Shown here piece by piece: positions 24,487 through 33,127 of a DNA stretch of 64,000 nucleotides. Position 1 is the first letter of the stretch. Every line of letters begins with the position of its first letter. Below the pieces are notes generated by a model. It did not search any database, was not told the DNA's origin, and saw nothing but the letters and a program-made list of their open reading frames with translations. This DNA comes from JAAYLC01 sp035654795 (lineage in GTDB: Bacteria; Bacteroidota; Bacteroidia; Flavobacteriales; Flavobacteriaceae). Position numbers and translations under genes: made by a program. The stretch covers positions 62,001 through 126,000 of the forward strand of contig DASRWC010000041.1 of assembly GCA_035654795.1 (NCBI GenBank), written 5' to 3'.

Positions 24487-26783
24487 TATTGAATCTCCTT
24501 CTTCTTCTTTATCTTCTCCTTCTGCTGTGCATCGACCACAGCCACCGCGCTCATATTTACCATTTCATCAACGCTGGCGTGCATTTGGACTAGGTGAACC
24601 GGCAAACGAAGGCCAAGCATTATTGGCCCAATGGAATCTGCTCTGGTCAATTCCTTTAAAAGTTTGTAGGTGCTGTTTGCTGCATCGAGATTTGGGAAAA
24701 TCAATGCATTCACTTTCTTCCCGGCGAGCTTTGAAAAAGGGAATTTTTCCTGTAAGAGTTGTGGATTCAATGCAAAGTCGGCTTGAATTTCTCCATCTAC
24801 AATCATATCCGGATTGCTTTTATGCAGAATCTCGACGGCTTCACGAACTTTGGCAGCATGAGGATCTTTGGACGAGCCAAAATTGGCATAGGAAATCATA
24901 GCAATAACAGGTTCCAATCCAAACATCTTCATGGTATAATTGGTCATCTGGGCAATTTTTGCCAGTTCTTTGGCGGTTGGATTTATGTTAATCGCCGTAT
25001 CCGAAATAAAAAGGATTCCTCTCTCTGTGAGCATCAAATTTGTTGTAGCCACTTTATCCACGGTTTCAAAACGACCTACGGTTTCAAATACTGGTTTAAT
25101 TACCACCGGATAAGATCTAGAGTATCCGGAGATCATGGCATCTGCATCTCCCTCATTCAGCATCATTCCGCCAAAGTAGTTCCTTTCGCGCATTAACTTT
25201 TCAGCATCATAAAGAGTGATTCCGGTTCTTCTGCGCTTCTCCCAGAATTTCTGAGCATACAGCTTCAATTTTTCCGGTTGTTTATCATTTTTTGGATCAA
25301 TGATTTCCAGATCGGCATCAAATTCCAATTGTTTCATATGTTCTTCAATGATATCCTTTCGGCCTAAAAGGACGGGAATACCAATTCCTTCTTCATAGAC
25401 AACCTGTGCAGCTTTAAGAACATCCAGATGTTCGGCTTCTGTATAGACAATCTTTTTCGGATTAAGTTTTGCACGATTGAGCAACAGTCGGATCAATTTA
25501 TTGTCGCTGCCCATTCTGGAATAAAGTTCATCTTGATATTTTGTCCAATCTGTTATGGGGTTTGTAGCCACACCACTCTCCATGGCGGCCTTGGCCACAG
25601 CCGGCGGCACAGAAACAATCAGTCGCGGATCAAAGGGTTTCGGAATAATGTATTCTCTTCCGAAAATAAGTTTGGTTTCTCCATAGGCAATATTCACTTG
25701 CTCGGGAACGGGCTCTTTCGCTAAATCTGCCAATGCTCTAACAGCAGCCATCTTCATTTCTTCATTAATTTTGGTAGCACGCACATCAAGTGCACCTCTA
25801 AAAATGAAGGGGAAACCAAGAACGTTATTTACCTGATTAGGATGGTCGCTTCTTCCCGTAGCCATAATAATATCCTCTCGGGTGGCAACGGCCAAATCGT
25901 AATCAATTTCCGGATCCGGATTAGCCATGGCAAAAACAATGGGATTTGGCGCCATGCTTTTAAGCATTTCCGGACTAAGTATATCTCCAATAGATAAACC
26001 TATAAATACATCGGCACCTTTTACGGCTTCTTCCAAAGTATTGGCGTCTCTATGGGTAGCAAACTCTGCTTTTTCTTCAGAAAGGTTTTCCCGATCTTTA
26101 CGAATAACACCTTTGCTGTCCAGCATCATCATGTTTTCACCTTTAGCTCCAAAGGCTTTGTATAATCGGGCACAAGAAACAGCTGCAGCTCCGGCTCCAC
26201 TGACTACGATAGTGACTTCATCAATCTGTTTGTTTGCCAGTTCCAAAGCGTTTAGAAGTGCAGCGGCAGAAATAATAGCCGTTCCATGTTGATCATCGTG
26301 CATCACCGGGATATCAAGCTCTTCTTTCAATCTTCTTTCTATTTCGAAAGCTTCAGGTGCTTTAATATCTTCCAGATTAATTCCGCCAAAAGTTGGAGAA
26401 ATCCTTTTGACCGTTTCTATAAATTCATCGACATTTTCGGTGTTGATTTCAATATCAAAAACATCAACATCTGCAAAAATCTTGAAAAGCAATCCCTTCC
26501 CCTCCATCACAGGTTTTGAGGCCTCGGGACCAATGTTTCCCAATCCCAATACTGCAGTACCGTTTGAAATAACTGCTACTAGATTCCCCTTATTGGTGTA
26601 TTTGTAAACGTTTTCAGTTTTTTTATTGATTTCCAGACATGGTTCAGCCACCCATGGAGAATATGCCAAAGACAAATCTCTTTGGGTCGCATATTTTTTT
26701 GTGGGAACTACCTCGATCTTTCCGGGTCTCGGCTTGGCGTGATAAAGAAGAGCCTCTCGGCGTTTGCTTTGATTTTTGCTCAT
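24486..26783 (-). CDS. maeB: NADP-dependent malic enzyme with C-terminal phosphotransacetylase-like domain
   Basis: 765 residues, the size of the MaeB hybrid form. Residues about 10-430 are the malic enzyme: decarboxylates malate to pyruvate with NADP(H). They include H-D-D-Q-H-G-T-A (metal/substrate) and V-V-S-G-A-G-A-A-A (Rossmann). Residues about 430-765 are a phosphate acetyl/butyryltransferase-like domain that in MaeB is regulatory rather than catalytic. It lies alone on the minus strand, facing the YadA-like gene, with a bidirectional terminator between them. A TACCTTTG box lies about 45 nt upstream of the ATG. Together with pckA it links C4 acids to the PEP/pyruvate pool. Confidence 0.95.
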   Translation of the reverse strand: MSKNQSKRREALLYHAKPRPGKIEVVPTKKYATQRDLSLAYSPWVAEPCLEINKKTENVYKYTNKGNLVAVISNGTAVLGLGNIGPEASKPVMEGKGLLFKIFADVDVFDIEINTENVDEFIETVKRISPTFGGINLEDIKAPEAFEIERRLKEELDIPVMHDDQHGTAIISAAALLNALELANKQIDEVTIVVSGAGAAAVSCARLYKAFGAKGENMMMLDSKGVIRKDRENLSEEKAEFATHRDANTLEEAVKGADVFIGLSIGDILSPEMLKSMAPNPIVFAMANPDPEIDYDLAVATREDIIMATGRSDHPNQVNNVLGFPFIFRGALDVRATKINEEMKMAAVRALADLAKEPVPEQVNIAYGETKLIFGREYIIPKPFDPRLIVSVPPAVAKAAMESGVATNPITDWTKYQDELYSRMGSDNKLIRLLLNRAKLNPKKIVYTEAEHLDVLKAAQVVYEEGIGIPVLLGRKDIIEEHMKQLEFDADLEIIDPKNDKQPEKLKLYAQKFWEKRRRTGITLYDAEKLMRERNYFGGMMLNEGDADAMISGYSRSYPVVIKPVFETVGRFETVDKVATTNLMLTERGILFISDTAININPTAKELAKIAQMTNYTMKMFGLEPVIAMISYANFGSSKDPHAAKVREAVEILHKSNPDMIVDGEIQADFALNPQLLQEKFPFSKLAGKKVNALIFPNLDAANSTYKLLKELTRADSIGPIMLGLRLPVHLVQMHASVDEMVNMSAVAVVDAQQKEKIKKKKEIQ

Positions 26784-26828
26784 TATATTGGGGTTTTAAG
26801 GTCTTGTAAATATTTTTTTAAAGACTTA

Positions 26829-26836
26829 CAAAGGTA
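26829..26836 (-). promoter_or_regulatory. -7 box for maeB
   Basis: Minus-strand TACCTTTG (TAnnTTTG), ending 45 nt before the maeB ATG. No confident -33 TTG. Confidence 0.45.
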
Positions 26837-26942
26837 CAATGTTTCAAAATAATCGAATCGATTCCCCTTTGTCATGTATTAAGACTTCGCAAAATCTTTC
26901 TTAAGGTTTTTCACCAAAAGTCATTTATATAGGGCTTTATTA

Positions 26943-26950
26943 TACATTTG
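26943..26950 (+). promoter_or_regulatory. -7 box for the BamA/TamA-like gene
   Basis: TACATTTG (TAnnTTTG) ends 19 nt before the ATG at 26970. No TTG at the exact -33 position. Confidence 0.45.
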
Positions 26951-26969
26951 AAGTTGAAATCTTTTGCCA

Positions 26970-28919
26970 ATGCCGTTGAACAAATTAGTGATTATCGTAG
27001 CATTTATTTCAGCATTTAATCTCTTTGCTCAAGAGAATAAAATAAAAAAAGACACCACTGCTCTTTACGAGAATATAGAGGATTATTCCAGAAAGAAGGA
27101 CCTAGAGCAAAAAACAGATTCAACGAGAAAGGTTAATGACAGCACCGATTTTTATTCCCGTATCCAAAGTTATTCTGCCAAAAGGAAATTTACCAGAACG
27201 GTGTACAACTGGCTTTTTAAACGCACCACAGATGCCGTTCCTTTTAAGGATAATGATTCTGAGATAAACTATAGCGCTTATAGAGGTAAAATCGTTAGAA
27301 AAATCATTATTGACACGAAAGATCCATTTGGATATTCCATTACAGACACCACCAAATCTCCCGGAAAATGGATTGAAAATGTGGGCAACGCCATCCATAT
27401 TAAATCGAAAGACTTTGCCATTCGAAATTTCCTTTTAATCAAAGAAAATTCTCCTTTCGATATTCCCAGAACATTAGAATCCGCTCGATTATTAAGAACA
27501 CAGGATTTTATTCGGGATGCCGTAATAATCCCTAAAGAACTTGAACATACCAAAGACTCCATAGATCTTGTTATTACTTCTATGGATTCGTGGAGTTTGA
27601 TACCGGAGGTCTCCATCTCCTCTACCAAAGCGGGCGGTAAAATAAAGGAGCGCAATTTTATCGGTTTAGGACATCGTGCAGAATTCGGGTATTTAAAAAG
27701 ATTTGAAGATTCTAAAAATGCTTTTGATGTTGTTTATACGGTTCCGAATATTAAAAATACTTTCATCGGAGTTTCAGGAAACTATGTTATCGATTTTGAG
27801 AATCGGTTTCAAAAATCTTTCGCTGTTGACAGAATATTTTACTCCCCTTTCACACGATGGGCAGGGGGCATTTTTTTTGAGGAGCGCGCTCTTGCACGTC
27901 CATTATTAAACAATGATCAAGAACTTCAACTTCAAGACATTCGTTTTGCAGCGTCTGATTTTTGGGGAGCTCATGCCTTTCCCTTGACCAATTATTCCAA
28001 TGACAGCCGCGTTACGAATTTTGTTATAGGTGCACGAATGTATTCAGTTAATTATCCCAAGAAACCTCCCAAGGAATTTGATGAAATAAATTTTTTCTCG
28101 GGAGAATCTTTCATTCTTGGAAGTTTGGGGATAAGCGCTAGACAGTATATCAGAGATTATTACATTTTCAAGGATGGGTACACAGAAGACGTTCCTGTGG
28201 GAAGCATATATTCCATTACTTTCGGCTCTCAGTCAAAAAATGATTTAAGTAGGTTCTATTCCGGATTAAGACTCAGCCATGGCGACTACTATCATTTCGG
28301 ATTTTTGAGTGGTAATTTTGAATTCGGGACATTTTTTAATCAAGGAAAGACCCAACAGACTGCTTTCAGTTTTCAACTAAATTACTTCTCCCCTTTAATG
28401 TCACTGGGAAATTGGAAATTTAGACAATTTGTAAAACCTCAGGTGATAATCGGCATAAACCGCTTAAATTCTCCTGCAGATCGGTTGAGTCTAAATGAGA
28501 CCCCATATTATACCGGCTCTGAAGGAAAGATTTATGAATTACAAGATATTGGGACCATTCGCGGATTTGAGAGTCACGTTTTCGGAAACAATAAATATGT
28601 TTTAGATGTTCAAACGCAGTTTTATGCTCCTTGGGCCTTCTTGGGTTTTCGGCTAAATCCTTATGCAAATATGAGCTTGGGAATGATAACGAATAACGGC
28701 CATAGTCCCGGCAGTAATAAACTTTATGGTTCTTTTGGGCTTGGGGTAGTGATCAGAAACGATTATTTAGTTTTTGAATCGTTTCAATTTTCGTTTGCTT
28801 ATTATCCGAAGATTCCGGGGCTTGGTGAGAACATCTTTAAGTGGAATACCTTCGATTCCGGCGACTTTGGTTTTCAAGAATTTCAGATATCGAAACCCCG
28901 AACGGTTTTTTATCGTTAA
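26970..28919 (+). CDS. Outer-membrane beta-barrel protein, BamA/TamA superfamily-like
   Basis: 649 residues from the ATG at 26970 (a TTG two codons earlier is less likely). Signal peptide ends near L-F-A-Q (residue 21). Residues 28-43 and 57-72 hold two copies of a motif D-S/T-T-x-[LF]-Y-x-x-I-x-x-Y-S-x-K-[KR], 29 residues apart. A POTRA-like part follows (about 100-210), and then a C-terminal barrel of aromatic strands, including R-G-F-E-S-H-V-F-G and Y-V-L-D-V-Q-T-Q-F-Y, similar to the region before the last strands of BamA/TamA proteins. It differs from BamA in having too few POTRA units. Its stop overlaps the queG stop by 4 bp. Role in outer-membrane assembly is inferred. Confidence 0.72.
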   Translation: MPLNKLVIIVAFISAFNLFAQENKIKKDTTALYENIEDYSRKKDLEQKTDSTRKVNDSTDFYSRIQSYSAKRKFTRTVYNWLFKRTTDAVPFKDNDSEINYSAYRGKIVRKIIIDTKDPFGYSITDTTKSPGKWIENVGNAIHIKSKDFAIRNFLLIKENSPFDIPRTLESARLLRTQDFIRDAVIIPKELEHTKDSIDLVITSMDSWSLIPEVSISSTKAGGKIKERNFIGLGHRAEFGYLKRFEDSKNAFDVVYTVPNIKNTFIGVSGNYVIDFENRFQKSFAVDRIFYSPFTRWAGGIFFEERALARPLLNNDQELQLQDIRFAASDFWGAHAFPLTNYSNDSRVTNFVIGARMYSVNYPKKPPKEFDEINFFSGESFILGSLGISARQYIRDYYIFKDGYTEDVPVGSIYSITFGSQSKNDLSRFYSGLRLSHGDYYHFGFLSGNFEFGTFFNQGKTQQTAFSFQLNYFSPLMSLGNWKFRQFVKPQVIIGINRLNSPADRLSLNETPYYTGSEGKIYELQDIGTIRGFESHVFGNNKYVLDVQTQFYAPWAFLGFRLNPYANMSLGMITNNGHSPGSNKLYGSFGLGVVIRNDYLVFESFQFSFAYYPKIPGLGENIFKWNTFDSGDFGFQEFQISKPRTVFYR

Positions 28920-29845
28920 TGATCGGATGCTTTGACGAAGTCAATGTTTCGTTTCAAACCTGCAAATTTTGTTCTTTTCACCGCGCTTTTTCGAAATATC
29001 TCTCGGAAGACTTCCTCTGTTATTTCTTCCCAATCTTTCTTTTCCATTTCGAGCAGTTGCGGGTGCGGATTGAAGAGAGGTTGACTGTGCGATTTGCTAA
29101 ACCGATTCCAAGGGCAAACATCTTGGCAGATGTCGCATCCGAAGATCCAATCTTCAAACTTTCCTTTCATTATGGAAGGAATTTCATTCTTGAGCTCAAT
29201 GGTGAAGTATGAAATACATTTACTGCCGTCTACCACTTTGGCATCCACGATAGCACCTGTGGGGCAAGCGTCTATACAGGCTGTACAAGATCCGCAATGG
29301 TCTGTTACGGGAGTATCATATTCCAGCTCAAGATCCAGGATCAGTTCCGAAACGAAATAGAAAGAACCGGTTTGCTTTGTGAGGAGCAAACTGTGTTTTC
29401 CTACCCATCCCAATCCACTTCGGGCCGCCCAGGCTTTATCCAGCACCGGAGCAGAATCTACAAAAGCCCTACCTGAAACTTCTCCTATATTATCGTGAAT
29501 AAAAGCAAGCAACTCTTTTAATTTATCTTTTATGACAAAATGATAGTCTGTGCCATAAGCATATTTTGAAATTTTATAGGTATCACCCCGCTGTTTTTCC
29601 TGTGGATAATAATTCATCAACAAAGAAATAACGCTTTTACTGTCCGGCACAAGAAGGGTGGGATCTAATCTTTTATCAAAATGATTTTCCAGATATCCCA
29701 TTTCTCCATGGAAGTTATTCTTTAAGTAGCTTTCCAGGCGTGGCGCTTCGTCTTCCAAAAATTGTGCTTTGCTCATACCGCAAGCAAGAAATCCGAGGCG
29801 CTTGGCTTCAGATTTAATCATTTCGGTATAAAGGCTTTTGTTCAT
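28916..29845 (-). CDS. queG: Epoxyqueuosine reductase QueG
   Basis: 309 residues. Cobalamin-dependent reductase that converts epoxyqueuosine to queuosine in tRNA, the last step of the pathway. The two 4Fe-4S ferredoxin motifs are plain: C-G-S-C-T-A-C-I-D-A-C-P (about residues 182-193) and C-D-I-C-Q-D-V-C-P (about 235-243). The N-terminal G-F-L-A-C-G-M-S motif also fits. The gene overlaps the stop of the convergent BamA-like gene by 4 bp (TTAA) and lies 9 nt after ruvB on the same strand. A second queuosine gene, queD, lies at 61224. Confidence 0.95.
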   Translation of the reverse strand: MNKSLYTEMIKSEAKRLGFLACGMSKAQFLEDEAPRLESYLKNNFHGEMGYLENHFDKRLDPTLLVPDSKSVISLLMNYYPQEKQRGDTYKISKYAYGTDYHFVIKDKLKELLAFIHDNIGEVSGRAFVDSAPVLDKAWAARSGLGWVGKHSLLLTKQTGSFYFVSELILDLELEYDTPVTDHCGSCTACIDACPTGAIVDAKVVDGSKCISYFTIELKNEIPSIMKGKFEDWIFGCDICQDVCPWNRFSKSHSQPLFNPHPQLLEMEKKDWEEITEEVFREIFRKSAVKRTKFAGLKRNIDFVKASDH

Positions 29846-29854
29846 AACTGCGAA

Positions 29855-30880
29855 TTAGAACAATTGTCCCTGGGATGAAGAACCTTTGTTGCGTCCCAGA
29901 TGTTTGTATGCCAGTTCTGTAACCTCTCGACCTCTCGGGGTTCTGATGATAAAACCTTGTTGAATTAAAAAGGGCTCATATACTTCTTCAATGGTCTCCG
30001 AACTTTCTGAAACTGCAGTAGCGATAGTAGATATTCCCACAGGACCTCCTTTAAATTTGTCTATAATGGTAGAAAGAATTTTATTGTCCATTTCATCCAG
30101 TCCATATGCGTCTACGTTTAAAGCTTCAAGACCGAATTTTGCAATTCCGACATCGATTTTACCTGTCCCTTTTATTTGCGCAAAGTCTCTGATTCTTCGT
30201 AACAGCGCATTAGCAATTCTGGGAGTGCCTCTGCTGCGTCCGGCAATTTCAATAGCCGCTTCCATTGAAATTGGAACATTCAAAATTTTTGCACTTCGCT
30301 CTACAATTGACGTCAGGAGTTCCGTAGTATAATAATTTAATCGGCAGGAAATTCCGAACCTAGCTCTCATCGGGGCTGTCAATAGACCGGAACGAGTAGT
30401 GGCACCAACGAGGGTAAATGGATTTAAATTGATTTGAACCGATCTTGCATTGGGTCCGGATTCAATCATGATATCAATTTTATAGTCTTCCATGGCAGAA
30501 TAGAGGTATTCTTCCACAATGGGACTCAACCTGTGTATTTCATCAATAAAAAGCACATCGCGCTCTTCCAGATTGGTCAGCAATCCTGCCAGGTCTCCGG
30601 GTTTATCTAACACCGGACCCGATGTAATTTTGATATTTACATCAAGTTCATTAGCCAAAATATGCGCAAGGGTTGTTTTACCCAGTCCCGGAGGTCCGTG
30701 AAAAAGGGTATGATCCAGCGCTTCATTTCGAAGGTTTGCTGCCTTTACAAAAACCTGCAAATTTTCCAGTGCTTGCTCTTGCCCTGCAAAATCGTCAAAA
30801 CTGAGCGGTCGCAGTGCCTTTTCTATTACAATATCCTGTGGTGTAAGGTTTTCGCCTGAAGGATTTAGGTGTGCATTCAT
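29855..30880 (-). CDS. ruvB: Holliday junction branch migration ATPase RuvB
   Basis: 341 residues from the ATG at 30880; an upstream in-frame extension to 30958 is rejected because it adds a non-conserved leader. The motor hexamer drives branch migration with RuvA. Walker A G-P-P-G-L-G-K-T-T-L, Walker B V-L-F-I-D-E-I-H-R, the sensor motif G-A-T-T-R-S-G-L-L and the winged-helix end T-P-R-G-R-E-V-T-E are present. It is followed by queG after 9 nt. The genes for the two Ruv proteins are not linked in this window, as is common in Bacteroidota. Confidence 0.97.
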   Translation of the reverse strand: MNAHLNPSGENLTPQDIVIEKALRPLSFDDFAGQEQALENLQVFVKAANLRNEALDHTLFHGPPGLGKTTLAHILANELDVNIKITSGPVLDKPGDLAGLLTNLEERDVLFIDEIHRLSPIVEEYLYSAMEDYKIDIMIESGPNARSVQINLNPFTLVGATTRSGLLTAPMRARFGISCRLNYYTTELLTSIVERSAKILNVPISMEAAIEIAGRSRGTPRIANALLRRIRDFAQIKGTGKIDVGIAKFGLEALNVDAYGLDEMDNKILSTIIDKFKGGPVGISTIATAVSESSETIEEVYEPFLIQQGFIIRTPRGREVTELAYKHLGRNKGSSSQGQLF

Positions 30881-30943
30881 GATCGCAAAGATACAAAAGC
30901 TTTGGGCGCCTAAGATAGCAATCGTATTAACAGAAAATAAAAA

Positions 30944-30970
30944 ACCGCTACAAACCAAAGCCGTAGCGGT
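30944..30970 (-). terminator. Terminator of pckA
   Basis: Stem ACCGCTAC (30944-30951) / GTAGCGGT (30963-30970), perfect 8 bp, 11-nt loop. On the minus strand the stem is followed by TTTTTTATTTT. It lies 23 bp after the pckA stop. Confidence 0.85.
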
Positions 30971-30992
30971 AATTAAATAGTGTCAGAGTTTC

Positions 30993-32594
30993 TTATTCGG
31001 CGTTTGGGGCACCGGCAAGAATTTCTTCATTTGCATAAGATTCAAACTTCTTAAAGTTATCTCTGAATGCTTTTGCGAGTTCTTTCGCTTTCTTATCGTA
31101 AGCTTCCTTATCTGTCCAGGTGTTTTTAGTTTTCAGAATTTCAGAAGGTACGTTTGGACAAGAAGTAGGCATCATTAAATTGAATATATCATGTTTTTCA
31201 AATTCTACATCTGCCATTTTTCCGTCGAGAACTGCTGAAATCATAGCGCGAGTGTATCTCAATTTAATTCTTGAACCTACGCCATAGGGTCCGCCTGTCC
31301 ATCCGGTATTTACTAACCAAACGTTTACGTTACTGTCTTTCATTTTTTTGCTTAACATCTCTGCATATCTTGTTGGGTGCAAAAGCATGAAAGGTGCTCC
31401 AAAACAGGCAGAGAAATTTGGAGTGGGCTCATTAACTCCTTCTTCGGTTCCTGCCACTTTTGCGGTATATCCGCTGATGAAGTGGTAGGCAGCTTGTCCC
31501 GGAGTAAGTTTAGAAATTGGAGGAAGTACTCCAAAAGCATCTGCGGTTAAGAAGAAAATATTTTTCGGATTATGTCCTACAGATGGAACTTGAATATTTT
31601 TTATATGGTAAATAGGATAGCTGACACGGGTATTTTGTGTGATTGAAGTGTCTTCAAAATCTACTTCCCCGTTTTCATCCAGAATTACGTTTTCCAGAAT
31701 TGCTCCGGGTTTAATGGCGTTATAGATGTCCGGTTCGTGCTCTTCTGAAAGATGAATAACCTTTGCGTAGCATCCCCCTTCGAAGTTAAAAATAGCATCA
31801 TCCGGTGACCATCCGTGCTCGTCGTCACCAATTAATTTTCTATGAGGATCTGCTGATAAGGTTGTTTTTCCGGTACCTGAAAGGCCAAAGAAAATAGCTG
31901 TTTCTCCATTTTCTCCTTCGTTTGCAGAACAGTGCATTGAGAGGGTATTATCATCTACAGGCATGATAAAATTAAGTGCAGAGAAAATACCTTTTTTAAT
32001 TTCACCGGTATAGCCTGTTCCTCCAATTAAAGCGATTTTTCGTTTAAAGTTCAGGATTGCGAAATTGTGCTGACGCGTTCCGTCTATAGCAGGATCTGCC
32101 ATAAATCCCGGTGCGTTTACTACCAGCCAATCCGGTTCGAAATTAGAAAGCTCTTCTTCTGTTGGTCTAAGGAACATGTTATATGCGAATAGATTTGACC
32201 AAGGAAGCTCTGTGATTACTCGAACATTGCGGCGGTAGCGTTCATCGGCGCATACATAAGAATCTCTTACGTAAATTTCTTTTCCGGAAAGGTACTGAGT
32301 CACTTTGTTATAAAGTGCATCAAATTTTTCCGGTGCAAAGGGGATATTGATATTTCCCCACCACACATCTTTCTCGGTTACTTCATCTCTCACAATAAAC
32401 CTGTCCTGAGGCGAACGACCGGTAAACTCTCCGGTATTCACTACAAGTGCACCACTTGCCGCTTGTGTTCCAAGGTTTTTGTCAAGGGTTTCTCTGTGAA
32501 GCTCTTGGGGAGATAATTGATACTTCACCGTTGCATTTTCGATTCCGTAGTGCTCCACGGATATCGTTTTTGTTGTTTGGTCTTTATCCACCAT
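30993..32594 (-). CDS. pckA: Phosphoenolpyruvate carboxykinase (ATP)
   Basis: 533 residues, normal size. Converts oxaloacetate to PEP with ATP, a gluconeogenic entry step. The P-loop region F-F-G-L-S-G-T-G-K-T-T-L-S-A-D, the R-S-P-x-D-R-F substrate-binding segment and the H-C-S-A-N metal-site region are visible. It is transcribed alone: a TATTTTTG box 24 nt before the ATG and a good terminator after the stop. It shares the C4/C3 node with the malic enzyme 4 kb away, so the two would need opposite or coordinated control. Confidence 0.97.
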   Translation of the reverse strand: MVDKDQTTKTISVEHYGIENATVKYQLSPQELHRETLDKNLGTQAASGALVVNTGEFTGRSPQDRFIVRDEVTEKDVWWGNINIPFAPEKFDALYNKVTQYLSGKEIYVRDSYVCADERYRRNVRVITELPWSNLFAYNMFLRPTEEELSNFEPDWLVVNAPGFMADPAIDGTRQHNFAILNFKRKIALIGGTGYTGEIKKGIFSALNFIMPVDDNTLSMHCSANEGENGETAIFFGLSGTGKTTLSADPHRKLIGDDEHGWSPDDAIFNFEGGCYAKVIHLSEEHEPDIYNAIKPGAILENVILDENGEVDFEDTSITQNTRVSYPIYHIKNIQVPSVGHNPKNIFFLTADAFGVLPPISKLTPGQAAYHFISGYTAKVAGTEEGVNEPTPNFSACFGAPFMLLHPTRYAEMLSKKMKDSNVNVWLVNTGWTGGPYGVGSRIKLRYTRAMISAVLDGKMADVEFEKHDIFNLMMPTSCPNVPSEILKTKNTWTDKEAYDKKAKELAKAFRDNFKKFESYANEEILAGAPNAE

Positions 32595-32617
32595 TACTCT
32601 TTAAAATTTGTAGAGGA

Positions 32618-32625
32618 CAAAAATA
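32618..32625 (-). promoter_or_regulatory. -7 box for pckA
   Basis: Minus-strand TATTTTTG (TAnnTTTG) ends 23 nt before the pckA ATG. No clear TTG at -33. Confidence 0.5.
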
Positions 32626-32663
32626 ATAAATCTAAAATAGTTTATAGAATATAATATTGACAT

Positions 32664-33104
32664 TTAATTCCTGCTTTCTTTAAGAATTCCATAGGCCCAT
32701 CGAATCCACGCATTGATTAGCAACACTCCACCTATAGGAGTAATGAAGCCAATTTTCTTTGCGTCAAAAGGCAAATAATCATTTAAAGTGAGTAGATAAA
32801 TGGAACCGGAAAAGAAAAGAATACCTACAACAAAATTCCAAAGAATGCCATTTCTCTTATTGTTGGGCATGGGGATAAGACCTAGGAGTATTATGGCAAA
32901 AGCATGATACATTTGATATCTTATTCCCACCTCAAAAGTGTTTACTACTTCGGGAGATACTATTTGCTTTAACCCGTGAGCTCCGAAGGCGCCTAAAGCA
33001 ATTGTTATGGCTGCCAGAAACATTCCGCCGGCTACTATTTTTACATTCAATTCACAGTTGTTTGATAGGAGATTTATTAATTTCGCCTCCTCGTTTAACC
33101 CCAC
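32664..33104 (-). CDS. DUF423 family membrane protein
   Basis: Up to 146 residues with four hydrophobic helices. The DUF423 signature A-L-G-A-F-G-A-H-G-L-K (about residues 36-46) is followed by a region with Y-H-A-F-A-I-I-L-L-G and, near the end, P-I-G-G-V-L-L-I-N-A-W. Function of the family is unknown. The start is uncertain: GTG at 33104 gives a 27-residue leader, whereas TTG at 33050 gives 128 residues, the usual DUF423 length, with N-V-K-I-V-A-G-G at the N-terminus. No ATG is available before the first helix. It is divergent from the saccharopine dehydrogenase-like gene with little spacer, which favours the shorter start. Confidence 0.8.
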   Translation of the reverse strand: MGLNEEAKLINLLSNNCELNVKIVAGGMFLAAITIALGAFGAHGLKQIVSPEVVNTFEVGIRYQMYHAFAIILLGLIPMPNNKRNGILWNFVVGILFFSGSIYLLTLNDYLPFDAKKIGFITPIGGVLLINAWIRWAYGILKESRN

Positions 33105-33127
33105 AAAACTAACGAAAAATAACGTTG

